In this document: positions 12,736-23,070 of the stretch, piece by piece | Position numbering within the stretch: the first letter of the stretch is position 1 | How the letters are laid out: the number at the start of each line of letters is the position of its first letter | Assembly: GCF_016808335.1 (NCBI RefSeq) | Contig: NC_053138.1 | Coordinates: forward strand, 15,989,900 to 16,053,899 | Length of the DNA: 64,000 nt | Origin: Panicum virgatum | Lineage: Eukaryota; Streptophyta; Magnoliopsida; Poales; Poaceae | Reading direction: 5' to 3' | The notes under the pieces: model-generated | What the model was told of the DNA's origin: nothing | The model's input: only the letters and a program-made list of their open reading frames with translations | Database searches by the model: none | Made by a program: the position numbers and the translations under genes

Positions 12736-12955
12736 TACACGGGCTTGCATTGAGGCGCGCTAGTGAAAAATATTATTATTGGGGAGCAAACTTGAAGTCG
12801 TCGTCCTTTGTGGTATTAGATATTTAGATACGATACTGGTTATTGTACTCGTGCAGTAAAAATTTTCTCCTCCGCTTCTAGATCTACTTTTGCATAGACA
12901 ATGCTAATAACTTGTAGTATCTTTTACGGATGCCTCTGTTCTTTTGCAGGTACCC

Positions 12956-14534
12956 ATGGCCATGGACGGAAGCAGTTCAAGCGATGGCGGCAACCGTAGG
13001 AACGGCAAAAGGGCCGCTGGCAAAGGCTACTTGGACAGGCTGATGAGAGAGCCAAAACGAGGGGTGGGGATAGCCAAGCTGGAGAAGATGAGGGTGGAGG
13101 AGGAAATGATGAAAGACAAGCACTTGCGCAATCCCTTTAGCAGGGCACAAATTTCTGGACCTGCAGGTATTGGTCTCCAAGGCATGGTAAGTAGCGCACC
13201 TTTTTTTTCTTTTCGCGAAATTTAATTGTAAACGCCCTTGTATGATCCATTTTGTGTGGTTCCCGCATGGCTTTTAATTTGTATTTTGTATCATCATTTC
13301 ATGGATTACTTATCTGCTTAATTAATTACCTGACGCATTTTTACGGGAATTGATCTGTATCGAGTGAAGCATGTCGCCGAAATGGCCTCCAACCCTAGTA
13401 TCTGGCTTATACTGGGCTTGTTGCCCAACCAACAACCTCGTCCGAATTCTGTGGTAATTTGTGGTTAGGTTTACATCATCAAGGATTCATGTTGCAATAG
13501 ATGTGATCGAGGAGACATGTATTTCACAACTCTGATGATCTTTGTGATAATTTTTTTTTAATTTCGGAGTAGGGCAATCGAACTGTCCCCCATCCAACCC
13601 CACTGCTTGCATCTTACTGTCCTCTTGCTATCGCGCTTCAGTTCAATGCCTATATTATATACAGTCCTCCATACTTTAGGTATATATACGGGCCTATATG
13701 GTTGAGAGTTTGTTCAAAACTGAAAGCATCGTTGTTGTCTTTTTCTGTTTCCAATGTTTGTTTCTTTGTTCAGACCTCTCATTTGTGATGATAATAATAA
13801 TACTTTCTCTTACATCTTATGCCCCTATTAGCATGCATATACATGTTGGTCTCAAGTAGGGTTGACAGTTGACCCCGTTTCTGATTTATTGTAGATGTCA
13901 TATGGACCAAACGGAAACATGCGTGGACTGTTCATCGTTCCCTTGGCCAGGTACACACATCTATACATGATCAATTTCCCATGTTTACACATGTTCTTGG
14001 AATAGGGGACTAATTAACATTTTGGAAGGAGCAATGTGAACAGGCATCCAAGCCCCTCCGAAGCAGCAGCAGCAGCAGCAGCTAATGTCAATCAGCTGCC
14101 AAGCTACACAGCGCCTACTAGAACTCTGCAGCTCTTTCCTGAACATAAGGTACATATATATCTAGATCGTTGTTCTCATTTTTCTAGACTGAATGCATGG
14201 CTGACCTGCTGCGCACACAAAGCACACAGACCCCCTGCTGCTGTTCTCGGTAGCAGCATGAAATACATGTGCTTCGATTTTTTTTTCTTTTTTGGTCTAA
14301 GCAACGCTAGGCGAATTGAATTTAATGCTCATGTGAACATTGAATTACTCAAGCTTTGTAGCTAGGGAAGGAGCTCAGCATGTGCGTGCTATTCAACTGC
14401 ATAGGGTATCAAACTCACTGATCACGGCTGCTCTCCGATTTTTGCAGGAAGATGAACATGGTGATTGCAAGGGGGCCGCTTCCAATAACGCCCATGACAA
14501 TCCACGGGGCCTGGACCTTGAGCTGAGGCTGTGA
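12956..14534 (+). CDS. Second SPEAR/SPL-like EAR-motif transcriptional repressor
   Basis: Four exons are predicted: 12956-13186, 13895-13950, 14044-14149 and 14448-14534, giving 159 aa in phase. Residues 18-47 carry a divergent SPL motif (GKRAAGKGYLDRLMREPKRG, then VGIAKLEKMR). An alanine run and LQLFPEHK follow, and the protein ends LDLELRL, a good EAR motif. Compared with its upstream neighbour it lacks the KGRRGG block and is shorter, closer to SPOROCYTELESS-like small proteins. Expected role: nuclear adaptor linking transcription factors to TOPLESS (family knowledge). TTCTTTTGCAG at 12939-12949 just before the ATG looks like a splice acceptor, so a 5' UTR intron is likely. The LQGM/MSYG junction at 13186/13895 is the least secure. 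Confidence 0.8.
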
Positions 14535-15254
14535 TCATCCTATAGTCCTTCAAAAGTCTCTTGAATATTTATTCGTCAAGGAGGGTGGCTCCAACATCTT
14601 AGACATGTGTGTGAGAGAGAGATCGTGTGCGACGCATGCTTTTGAGAAGAAAAAAAGAGGTTGATTATGTGGATTAGTAAGAAACATCTGCTCAACAGAT
14701 CAGCAAGTAGTAGTTATTTTATTCCCTTCTGTAAGATTTGGATTATTGTGCTGTGTGTTGCTATGCAATGTCGCAATGCGAAAATGTGAGATTACCCGGA
14801 TCGAGATCAGAAATAGAGCAAGCACTGTTGGCAAAAATGTGTGCGTATGAAGATTAGCAGAGCTCAAGCAAACAAGTTACTCTAAAGGGAATGAAGTTCA
14901 TCTGTCCGAATCATAGGAAAACTATGGAGATTTAGCAGAACAATTTGGACATGGACCACGAGACGACGTGACGAAACAGAGCAACGACGACGCTGTTGGA
15001 ACGGCCGCTGCGGTAGCGCTCCCGTGAGAATGGCGCGGCCGGCGCCAGCTATTTTTGCACAGCCAAGCCAACGGGGCTTGAAAGAAACCGCGGCCGGCGA
15101 GGTAGAGCGACGGAGGCGACCCAAAATTAGTCGCCGGGATAATTAGCGGCGGAGCTTAAAGCTTCCAGATAAAAAGAGGAATGGAGGCAGCGATCCCTAG
15201 CCGGGACGGTCACGGGAGGAGGCCGGAGGGAAGGGAGAGACCAGCGCCGCAACG
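14535..15254. other. Spacer and GLOX promoter
   Basis: No gene is supportable here. A TATA-like GATAAAAAG at about 15168-15178 lies some 80 bp before the glyoxal oxidase start codon and could be its core promoter. An in-frame alternative ATG at 15181 is not in the GLOX frame. Confidence 0.4.
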
Positions 15255-17108
15255 ATGGGGTCCCGCGCCGCGGCCTTCGCCGTGGGCGTCCTCCTGCTGG
15301 CCTCCCCCGGCGAGGCGTTCTTCGACATCTTCAACATCTTCAGCCCGCGGTCCGAGAGCGACTACTTCCAGAACGCGTTCGACGGGCCGGAGGAGCAGGC
15401 GGCGCCCGTGCAGACGGAGCAGGAGGAGAAGGGCGCCGCGCCGGCCACCGCCACGGGGCTCACGAGGGTGCCGCCCTCGGGCCCGCTCAGCAAGGCCGCG
15501 CAGGACACGGTGCAGGTCGCCGCCGCCAGCGGCGAGGGGCCGGTCGGCGAGTGGACCATCGTGAGCGAGAACTCGGGCGTGTCACCCATGCACATGGCCG
15601 TGATGCGCCACGGCCGGGCCGTCATGTTCGACACCAGCACCACGGGGCGGTCGCTGATGCGGCTGCCCCAGGACAACTGCCGCACCGACCCGCGCGCCAA
15701 GGAGGAGGGCACCATGGACTGCTGGGCCCACTCCGTGGAGTTCGACTACAACACCGGCGGCCTCCGCCCGCTCAAGATCTTGACGGACACCTGGTGCTCG
15801 TCGGGCGCGTTCGACGCGGACGGCAACCTGGTGCAGACCGGCGGCTACTTCGAGGGCGACAAGGTTGTCCGGGTGCTGAGCCCGTGCGAGACCTGCGACT
15901 GGCTGGAGCGCCCCAACAGCTTCGCGGAGGGGAGGTGGTACGCGACGCAGCAGGTGCTCCCGGACGGCCGCTTCATCGTCTTCGGCGGCCGCCGCGCCTT
16001 CGGCTACGAGTTCGTGCCGGCGCCCGGGCGGATGAACGACAAGGCCAACTACATGCCGTTCCTCCGCCAGACCACCGACGACGCGGAGAACAACCTGTAC
16101 CCGTTCGTCAACCTCCTCCCCAGCGGCAACCTCTTCCTCTTCGCCAACGACCGCTCCGTCATCTTCGACTACAAGGCCGGCAAGATCGTGCGCGAGCTCC
16201 CCAAGCTGCCCGGCGGCAGCCGCAACTACCCCGCGTCCGCCATGTCCGCGCTCCTCCCGCTCGACCTCCGCAACGCCACCGCCGGCGACCCCGACCCGGT
16301 GGTCATCATCTGCGGCGGGGCGCTCAAGACGGCCTTCCGCTCCGGCGAGAACAACACCTTCAAGCCCGCGCTCCGCGACTGCGCCCGCATCAACCCGGCC
16401 GCTCCCGACCCGCGGTGGGAGACCGAGGACATGCCCATCGGCCGCGTCATGGGCAACATGCTCATCCTCCCCACCGGCGACCTGCTGCTGCTCAACGGCG
16501 CCGCCAAGGGCTGCTCGGGCTGGGGCTTCGCCCGGCAGCCCATCCTGACCCCGATCCTCTACTCGCCGCGCAAGGAGCAGGGCTCGCGCTTCCGGCCGCT
16601 GGCCTCCTCCACCATCTCGCGCATGTACCACTCCACGAGCGCCGTGCTCCCCGACGGCAGCGTGCTCGTCGCCGGCGGGAACACCAACGCGGCCTACAAC
16701 TTCAGCGGCGTCGACTTCCCCACCGAGGTGCGCGTGGAGCGCTTCTCGCCGCCGTACCTGAGCAAGGACCGCGTCGGCAGCCGCCCCAGGATCGACGCGG
16801 CGTCGGTGCCCGCGGACGGGATGCGGTACGGCTCCCCGTTCACGTTCCGGTTCTCCATGCCGTCCGAGCCCGTGGGGCAGCCGGACGTGATGGTCACCAT
16901 GTACGCGCAACCCTTCACCACGCACGGCTACTCCATGAACCAGCGGATGCTCATCCTGCCGGTGACCACGTTCGCTGAGGAGGGGCGGAGCTACACGGTG
17001 ACCGTGGACGCGCCGAGGAAGCCGGAGCTGGCGCCGCGGGGGTACTACCTGGTCTCCGTGGTGGCCAAGGGCTTGCCGAGCGTGTCTGCGTGGGTGAAGA
17101 TCCTGTGA
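15255..17108 (+). CDS. Glyoxal/aldehyde oxidase (copper-radical oxidase), secreted
   Basis: An intronless 617-aa protein. Residues 1-21 form a signal peptide (hydrophobic FAVGVLLLAS, then GEA). A variable linker follows to about 95, then the glyoxal oxidase N-terminal beta-propeller and a C-terminal DUF1929 domain. The copper-radical site is complete: Cys181 (DTWCSSG) and Tyr229 (RWYATQ) for the thioether cofactor, and Tyr458-His459 (RMYHST) and His557 (TTHGYS) as copper ligands, assigned by comparison with fungal glyoxal oxidase. It should oxidise small aldehydes to acids while making hydrogen peroxide in the apoplast (family knowledge). Plant relatives act in anther/tapetum and pollen walls and in stress, but the sequence does not decide which. 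Coding GC is very high, as in many grass genes. Confidence 0.95.
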   Translation: MGSRAAAFAVGVLLLASPGEAFFDIFNIFSPRSESDYFQNAFDGPEEQAAPVQTEQEEKGAAPATATGLTRVPPSGPLSKAAQDTVQVAAASGEGPVGEWTIVSENSGVSPMHMAVMRHGRAVMFDTSTTGRSLMRLPQDNCRTDPRAKEEGTMDCWAHSVEFDYNTGGLRPLKILTDTWCSSGAFDADGNLVQTGGYFEGDKVVRVLSPCETCDWLERPNSFAEGRWYATQQVLPDGRFIVFGGRRAFGYEFVPAPGRMNDKANYMPFLRQTTDDAENNLYPFVNLLPSGNLFLFANDRSVIFDYKAGKIVRELPKLPGGSRNYPASAMSALLPLDLRNATAGDPDPVVIICGGALKTAFRSGENNTFKPALRDCARINPAAPDPRWETEDMPIGRVMGNMLILPTGDLLLLNGAAKGCSGWGFARQPILTPILYSPRKEQGSRFRPLASSTISRMYHSTSAVLPDGSVLVAGGNTNAAYNFSGVDFPTEVRVERFSPPYLSKDRVGSRPRIDAASVPADGMRYGSPFTFRFSMPSEPVGQPDVMVTMYAQPFTTHGYSMNQRMLILPVTTFAEEGRSYTVTVDAPRKPELAPRGYYLVSVVAKGLPSVSAWVKIL

Positions 17109-17670
17109 ATACTACTGTTGCTCTAGAACTTGCGATGTGTGTGTGTGTGTGTGTGTGTTGGCTTTGCGGTTTTGTGGTTTAATTTTACGTAGGGATCGAG
17201 GTTTATGGGAAGTCAGATCGAACAGATTACCTCTGTACTTGTGATCATGCGGTTCGTATGCTTGGCTCCTTACATGAACATAGCTATAGTAGCATAGCGC
17301 AACAAGCCTAGAACGTAATGCTTGAATTGAACATGTGCAAAGATTGAAAGAAAGCGGATGGTAACGTTGATCTTCAAAAGCGTAGTATGCGGTCGAATGA
17401 TACTTTGTGCTTAAAATTGATTGCCGTATCTGGAGCATGACCATGTGTATAACAGGAACAAGGTCAGCATGCATCAATGTTGCAACGCTAGCTCTTGCAG
17501 ATGCCGGGGATTCCAATGCGCGCGAGACATTGTCACATCTTGTAGTGCTGGGTATCTGTGTTCTAATCCTTTGCTCGGCAAGACAGCTAACTACTCTTTT
17601 CATATCGTTGATAAGCTAAGAATCGTACGGTACAAACAGAACTCAAAGTAATTCTATTGTGCTATATCAG
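17109..17670. other. 3' region of GLOX
   Basis: Holds a TG dinucleotide run at 17136-17158 shortly after the stop codon and otherwise unremarkable AT-rich DNA. No gene seen. Confidence 0.4.
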
Positions 17671-18190
17671 GTCTGAATTACTTAGAAGAAAGTGCTGGGG
17701 GTCCAGATGTCACAGTTGGTATTATTGCAAAAATGGACAAGGTGACTCTACTGCAGGTAAAAAGATCAAGCATTATCGTTCCAAATCCGTAACTCCTGTA
17801 GTCTCTCTGTGTGTGCACAACAAAATTATAAATTTCAATTTTGCTCTCTTAAAATACTTTTTTTTGTGATAGTTTGCTGCAAAAGGAAGCAGCTGAAAAG
17901 TTTTTTTTTTCAAGATGGATACAAATTACCTATGGATACATTTGAAAACGTAATGGGACTTGCCATAGAAGGGTGCAAAGCAATTGCAACTTACATCCGA
18001 GAGGTACACAACTTCTTGTTGATCTTCCACTATGCTCGTATGCAGTTTATTGAGCTTATTTTCTGTTTACATTGACCTATTGACACATTGGAACTTCTCA
18101 ATGCCCCATGTGGTACCTTGGTTGCTGGCCGTCATACTGAAACAGGTGCTATTGGAAAACACAAAGCGGCTGTAGTGTCAGAGTGGTTAA
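17671..18190 (+). pseudogene. 3' fragment of exosome subunit RRP41, decayed
   Basis: Three pieces match the end of plant RRP41 (RNase PH-like exosome core subunit): 17671-17756 reads NYLEESAGGPDVTVGIIAK, then MDKVTLLQ; 17915-18003 reads LPMDTFENVMGLAIEGCKA, then IATYIRE; 18146-18190 reads VLLENTKRL, stop, CQSG, stop. GT/AG intron borders are kept between them. One base is missing after ATGGAT at 17915, shifting the frame, and the TAG at 18173-18175 replaces what should be a Glu codon near the end. All upstream exons of the roughly 240-aa protein are missing. It retains introns, so it is a DNA-level duplicate or captured fragment, not a retrocopy. Confidence 0.85.
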
Positions 18191-19054
18191 CCTCAAGAGG
18201 TCGATCGCATCTACCCAGCTTGTGTAACATTTAGAAGTCTGGGTGATCTGTGTAACAGTGAAATTTATCTGCTTAGTGCTTACTCGACGGAGTATAGGAA
18301 GATTAATGGCCTCAGCATGTTGAAGATTGCTGACCCATCAATGGATACATCACACCTCGTGTAATAGGCTTGCTGGTTGTATGAATGGCTTTGTCGCAGT
18401 GCAGTGGGCAGGAAATTCCTGAGCCTGTACCGCACTCCAACGGAATATGTAAGTATGTAACTTCAAGGTAGCTTGCCAACGAAATATAAAAAAATTATGA
18501 CGGACTAATGCAACTGTTCGGGACATTGTATGCTGATTATCTCAGCGCTTGTCAGTTTACATTGCACCCGTCTGCTTGACGATCAGATAATGATTAAAAG
18601 CAACAGGTGTTTGCTGAAAATTTAGTTCTATAATTGTGCCTTCAAGATACAGCCACCATTCAGCCACCATTCCGATTTGAAATGCAGAAAAATGCAGTAC
18701 CACGGAACAAATAGCAGGAATCATAGAACTCATCCCAAGAAAACGGATAAACTTCCAAGTAATTATCTAGTTCAAATAATGTGCTGAATATTCTGCTTTA
18801 CGACCAGGTGACTTGGCTTAGCATATCAATACTCCATGTGGTGTGAGGATAGAGGAACTCAGAACTAGGTAAATCTTGCTTGAAGATACAAAGCTAAAAA
18901 TACACATTTTCTATCCTCAAACATAGTTCAATACCAAGCGTCTAGAATTGCATAATAAATACCAATATGAGGTGAACACAGAGTATTGCAATGAATTGGT
19001 GATAGACACAAGGGGGCAGCGATTATTAGTCAAGCATTCTCTCAAACAGGCAAA
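18191..19054. other. Spacer between the RRP41 fragment and NINJA
   Basis: No gene seen. The right end should include the 3' UTR of the minus-strand NINJA gene. Confidence 0.4.
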
Positions 19055-21028
19055 TTAGTTTTCAGCAGACGCTGCTTGGTTACCGACAGGGAATGCTGGC
19101 AAAGTTTCACTATTTTCTTGGGCCGGAGCATCTGCATTTGCATGCCTCATGAACTCCTCTGGGGACATGTGAGTGCCATGGCAGGCACATACTATCTTCA
19201 CCTCATTTCTACCAAACTTGTATGTCACACCGGATATTGTTCTACCATTTGGTCCAGTACCAGTGGTAGAAACCCAAGGAAGGTCAGGATATGATCCAGA
19301 ACCTCCAAATTTGACATTTGGCGCGATGCCTGGCCTTATAGCAGAACCCATAAGAGGGAGCGCCCTCTCAGCCTTCTTCTCATCTTCCATGTGAACAGAT
19401 GAAGAAGCACCTGCCTCTGCAGTTTGCAAAAAAAAGAAAAGAGCAAAACAAATCAGTCTTGCCGGTCTGTATGATTAGCTGGCAAAATATTCAAACATGC
19501 ATGGATAATTTTGGCAGCAAACATAATAAAAGTACATATGCTCAGTATGGGATGCCTTGCATTATGTTTCAGTTTGTATTACCAAATTATTGGCAGCCCG
19601 TGCATAAAGAAAAGACTCGTACAGTTATCTCAAACAAGGTCATCATAATATTGTAAAATTAAATGAGCTTAATGACAAGCCACAGTATGCGCCAATCATA
19701 CCAAACACACATATTGTGGAACCAACAAGGACCCTTGGGATGGAACTGGATGTTAAATCTTCTCTAAAATGTATTTCTAAATAGACACAGGTTATATGTC
19801 AATCAAGTGTTTTAACTCTAGTTTCTGGTAACAGATCTGTTTTTTACTTTTTAGTGGTAGAGAGATCTGTTTTGCTGTTAACAATAACCATTAAAAAATC
19901 ACAAACAGAAGGATTCCCCCCTATTTCTCTGGGAAAGGAACGCAATCACTAACCTTGGGGTCTCTTGCTATCATCAGCTTGCTTGGAATTCGTTTGCTCA
20001 GCTTTGTCTTTTACAGCAAAAGAAGACACAGCCTGAGGCGGAGCACCGAAAGCCCATGAAGAGCTCGTCTCAAGTGTCGGTAGCTGGACTGCTGGATAAC
20101 CAAAAGCAACCTGAGAGGCACTACTCATTGTCTGGACAGCTAGCCCACCATTTGTAGGTGGCCTCAACTGCACTGGACATACTGAGTGAAAATTCTGTGC
20201 ATTAGTTACGGTAGGAGGACCAGACACCTGAGCTTGGACTTGGTATGGCACAGCCACTACATTTGATGCTTGCATAGACAATGGATTGCCAGGCGGCAGC
20301 TTTCCTGAGCTTGCCTCACTTCCTGAGAAACTTGGTTGCCTCTTTCCTTGAATACCAACAGCAGCAGCATCAGCAGATCTTTTCCTATCAGATCCTTTGT
20401 TAACAATGGAGCCCTTAGCACTGTCTTCACGCTGTGCAACCAACCAAGAATTCGAACCTTCTGCTTCTGACTCCACAACATCCTCATTTTCACCAGTTGA
20501 ACCATCATCCGTACTAATTGAGATAGGTGCATTTTTCGCACCCCCATCAGAGCTCTTACTAGATGCATCAGGCTGGTCACCAGATGTCTGATTCTTCTTC
20601 TGAAAGCTCATCTCTTCAGAAAGCAAGTTGCGGTTACTTAAGACTGGCTTCTGTTCCTCAGAATTATTTCCACTGTTATTTGACATCCTCCCATCTTGAT
20701 ACCTGGGAAGCTGAGGCTGAAGGCCCACTGGTTCGACGGATCCATCTACCACTGGAGCAGAGGAACTCCCTGGTTGTCCCCAGAAATTCCCAAATTGTGG
20801 TGCAACAGGACCATGCCTCTGTTTACTATTGTGTTCTTGACTCTCAGGGTTTGTTTGATAATACTTCCCAAAAGAAGCATCAGGAGTTTGTGAACCAACT
20901 TTGCTACTGCTTTCTTCCACTTGAGGTTCTGCTTTTGGTTCTAGAGGAGCGTCTCTAGCCTTAGCCTTCCCAGAAGATCCGCCCAAAGAGAGGCCCAAAC
21001 TAAGCTCAAGGCCATTTTCCTCTTCCAT
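19055..21028 (-). CDS. NINJA: NINJA, jasmonate-signalling corepressor adaptor
   Basis: Two coding exons, 21028-19954 and 19416-19055, join in phase to a 478-aa protein. Residues 5-17 (GLELSLGLSLGG) form overlapping EAR motifs. The middle is low-complexity, Ser/Gln-rich, with a nuclear-type RKRS segment and a conserved NINJA_B-like block (TDDGSTGENEDVVESEAEGS). The C-terminal domain has GRTISGVTYKFGRNEVKIVC, then ACHGTHMSPEEFMRHA, the signature shared by NINJA and the AFP/ABI5-binding proteins. NINJA bridges JAZ repressors to TOPLESS and holds jasmonate-response genes off (family knowledge). Assignment to NINJA rather than AFP rests on the long linker and the C-terminal match. AG/GT signals near 21130 and 21581 suggest 5' UTR introns. 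Confidence 0.9.
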
Positions 21029-23070
21029 TTCCAGTTATTGGTAATTGTAATTATAGGTATGCGTAGTTACAGGCTATTCTTCACACACTCTTAGGATGAC
21101 ATAGACCGTGCCATTGTATACTTACAGCCATTCAAAGCATCATCCCTGCAATAAATACCTTACGTAAGAGATTCGTCACATGTGGAAACATAAATTAACT
21201 AAAAATCACTTAACAAAGCAATTCATCACATGCACACACACACACACAAACGCAAAATAACTAACATTTAACAGCATTTCACAAGGAAAATCATGGGATT
21301 TACACAGGAAATCAAGGCCCGGCATCCTAGAACAGGGATATGTCTTATGTTTCGGTAATCATTTCATCAGAACGCGCCTTCAAACAGGGGACGGACTTAA
21401 ACTAGGACTCAGGGGCGGACCCAGTATAGGACATGGGTGTACAATAATTTTTTTCAAAAAAAAAGTCGAAGTTAGTAGGTAAAATCCATGGTAGATCCGA
21501 ATACAAATAGCACATGTTAGGGGGTTTGGGTGTTCGATTCGCACAGCAGGAAAGGAAGGGAAGGGAAAGGACAGACATACCTTGTAGGCCGACGAAGCGC
21601 CCGACGAAGAACTGGCACGGGCGGCGCCACTCCCCAGTCGTCGCCGCTTGGAAGGCAGCCGAGCGAGCGAGAGTCAGAGAGAGAGAGAAAGAGGAGAGAG
21701 GAAGGGGCACTTCCGTGGGGGCTCGTAAGTCGTAACTCGTAAGGTAGCGGACTCCTACTGTCCTACATACTAGATAGAGATCCTCCATGGCTCCATCTAT
21801 AATCAGCAGCCCATCCAATAAGCCCCCGGCCCATGATTCCTTCCGCGCTCAGGAAAAGCATCACAGCACGCGGGAGCAGCAGAAGGCCCAATTCGGTCAT
21901 CTGGGGAGACTAGTTTTCCCCCATTTTTTTCCTTTTCTATTCTACTATCTTTCTTTTATATATTTCTCAAAAAAATACTATCTTTATTTTATATGGATTT
22001 ATTCAAATACTTCTGTTGATTTAAAAAGATTAATATAGACCTTCCAAAAATTGTAAATGGTTAATTCAGAATTTTATAAAATATATATGGCAACACTTTT
22101 TAGCACATGTTCAATATTTTATGTTCAAATGTTGAAATTGTAAGCTCGAAATGTTGAAATTGTAAATATGAAATGGTGAAATGATAGATTCAAAATGTTG
22201 ATTGATTTTTTTCACCATCAACATCCTGAAACACTTGGCTCAACATATTACTAAATCTGGGTCAATATTTTGAAATATTGTTTCAACATTTTCCCAAAAA
22301 CTGTTGAACAAGTGCATTGATATAATATAATTGATTTTTTAGAAAAGGAAAAATATATACATATTGGATCTTATTTCTTGAGTTTATTATAAGTAACACA
22401 GTGCTTCAAAACGTTTCTAAAAGTGCATGCATGAATTGGGAGAAAAATGCATTTAATTTCTTACATTCAGTCAAAATACTCCACTATTGTGCTGTCTTGT
22501 CACAGGCCCGCTACTGGAACTCAAAGCATAGGAGGGGGAAAGTCAGCATATGTGCTTCACTACCTTTTTTTTATTCTGTTCATTACTTTTGTTAAAGATC
22601 GCATGATTAGCATATTTAAAATATTAAATTAATTTAGTCAGAAATCTAAAATACAAGATCAAGCATCTATTCAAACTTGATGCAATATTTTGGATAAAGT
22701 AGTTCAAGATTTTATGTAAATGTTGAAGCATTAATAATTATGAGAAAACAAATTAATAATTCAGGGACCTGTGTGAAACCCTTAAAAAAATTTAGTGAAC
22801 ACTGATGCAATTTACGCAATAACTTAACATGCTCTGCAATGCATGTTTTCTATACATAGAGAAAACAGTTTATGGTCAATATAATCTGCAGCCCGATCAT
22901 ATATCTTTTTAGGAACGTCAGAGCAACAAATAGATAAGTTTCAGCATTGGTTACAAATTTGCTACCATTTTTCTTTTTATTAAGCCTTTCTTTGCTCTCA
23001 GGTCTCGACAGATCTCCTGGATGAACAACTTGCATCAGAAAAATACAGAAGCTACATCGAAATCAAGCAG
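21029..23070. other. NINJA leader/promoter and AT-rich repeat DNA
   Basis: 21029-21780 probably holds the NINJA 5' leader. A donor-like AAG|GTATGT on the minus strand at about 21581 fits a first non-coding exon, and an AG/GA-rich run lies at 21674-21703. 21411-21470 begins GGGGCGGACCCAG, a phrase common at ends of grass transposons. 22120-22200 has imperfect repeats of ATGTTGAAATTGTAA. No coding gene is seen. Confidence 0.45.
22123..22200. repeat. Short imperfect tandem repeats
   Basis: Three to four near-copies of an ATGTTGAAATTGTAA-like unit in AT-rich DNA. No function is apparent. Confidence 0.6.

Noticed and set aside
15582..16925. 447-codon open frame on the minus strand
   Set aside because: It is antisense to the glyoxal oxidase, made of Val/Glu/Arg/Gly-rich low-complexity sequence produced by high GC3 on the other strand.
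15551..16978. 475-codon frame on the plus strand inside GLOX
   Set aside because: Frame-shifted shadow of the GLOX gene, rich in Arg/Pro/His, no domain.
17671..18190. Functional RRP41 gene
   Set aside because: Upstream exons missing, a frameshift and a premature stop; called a pseudogene.
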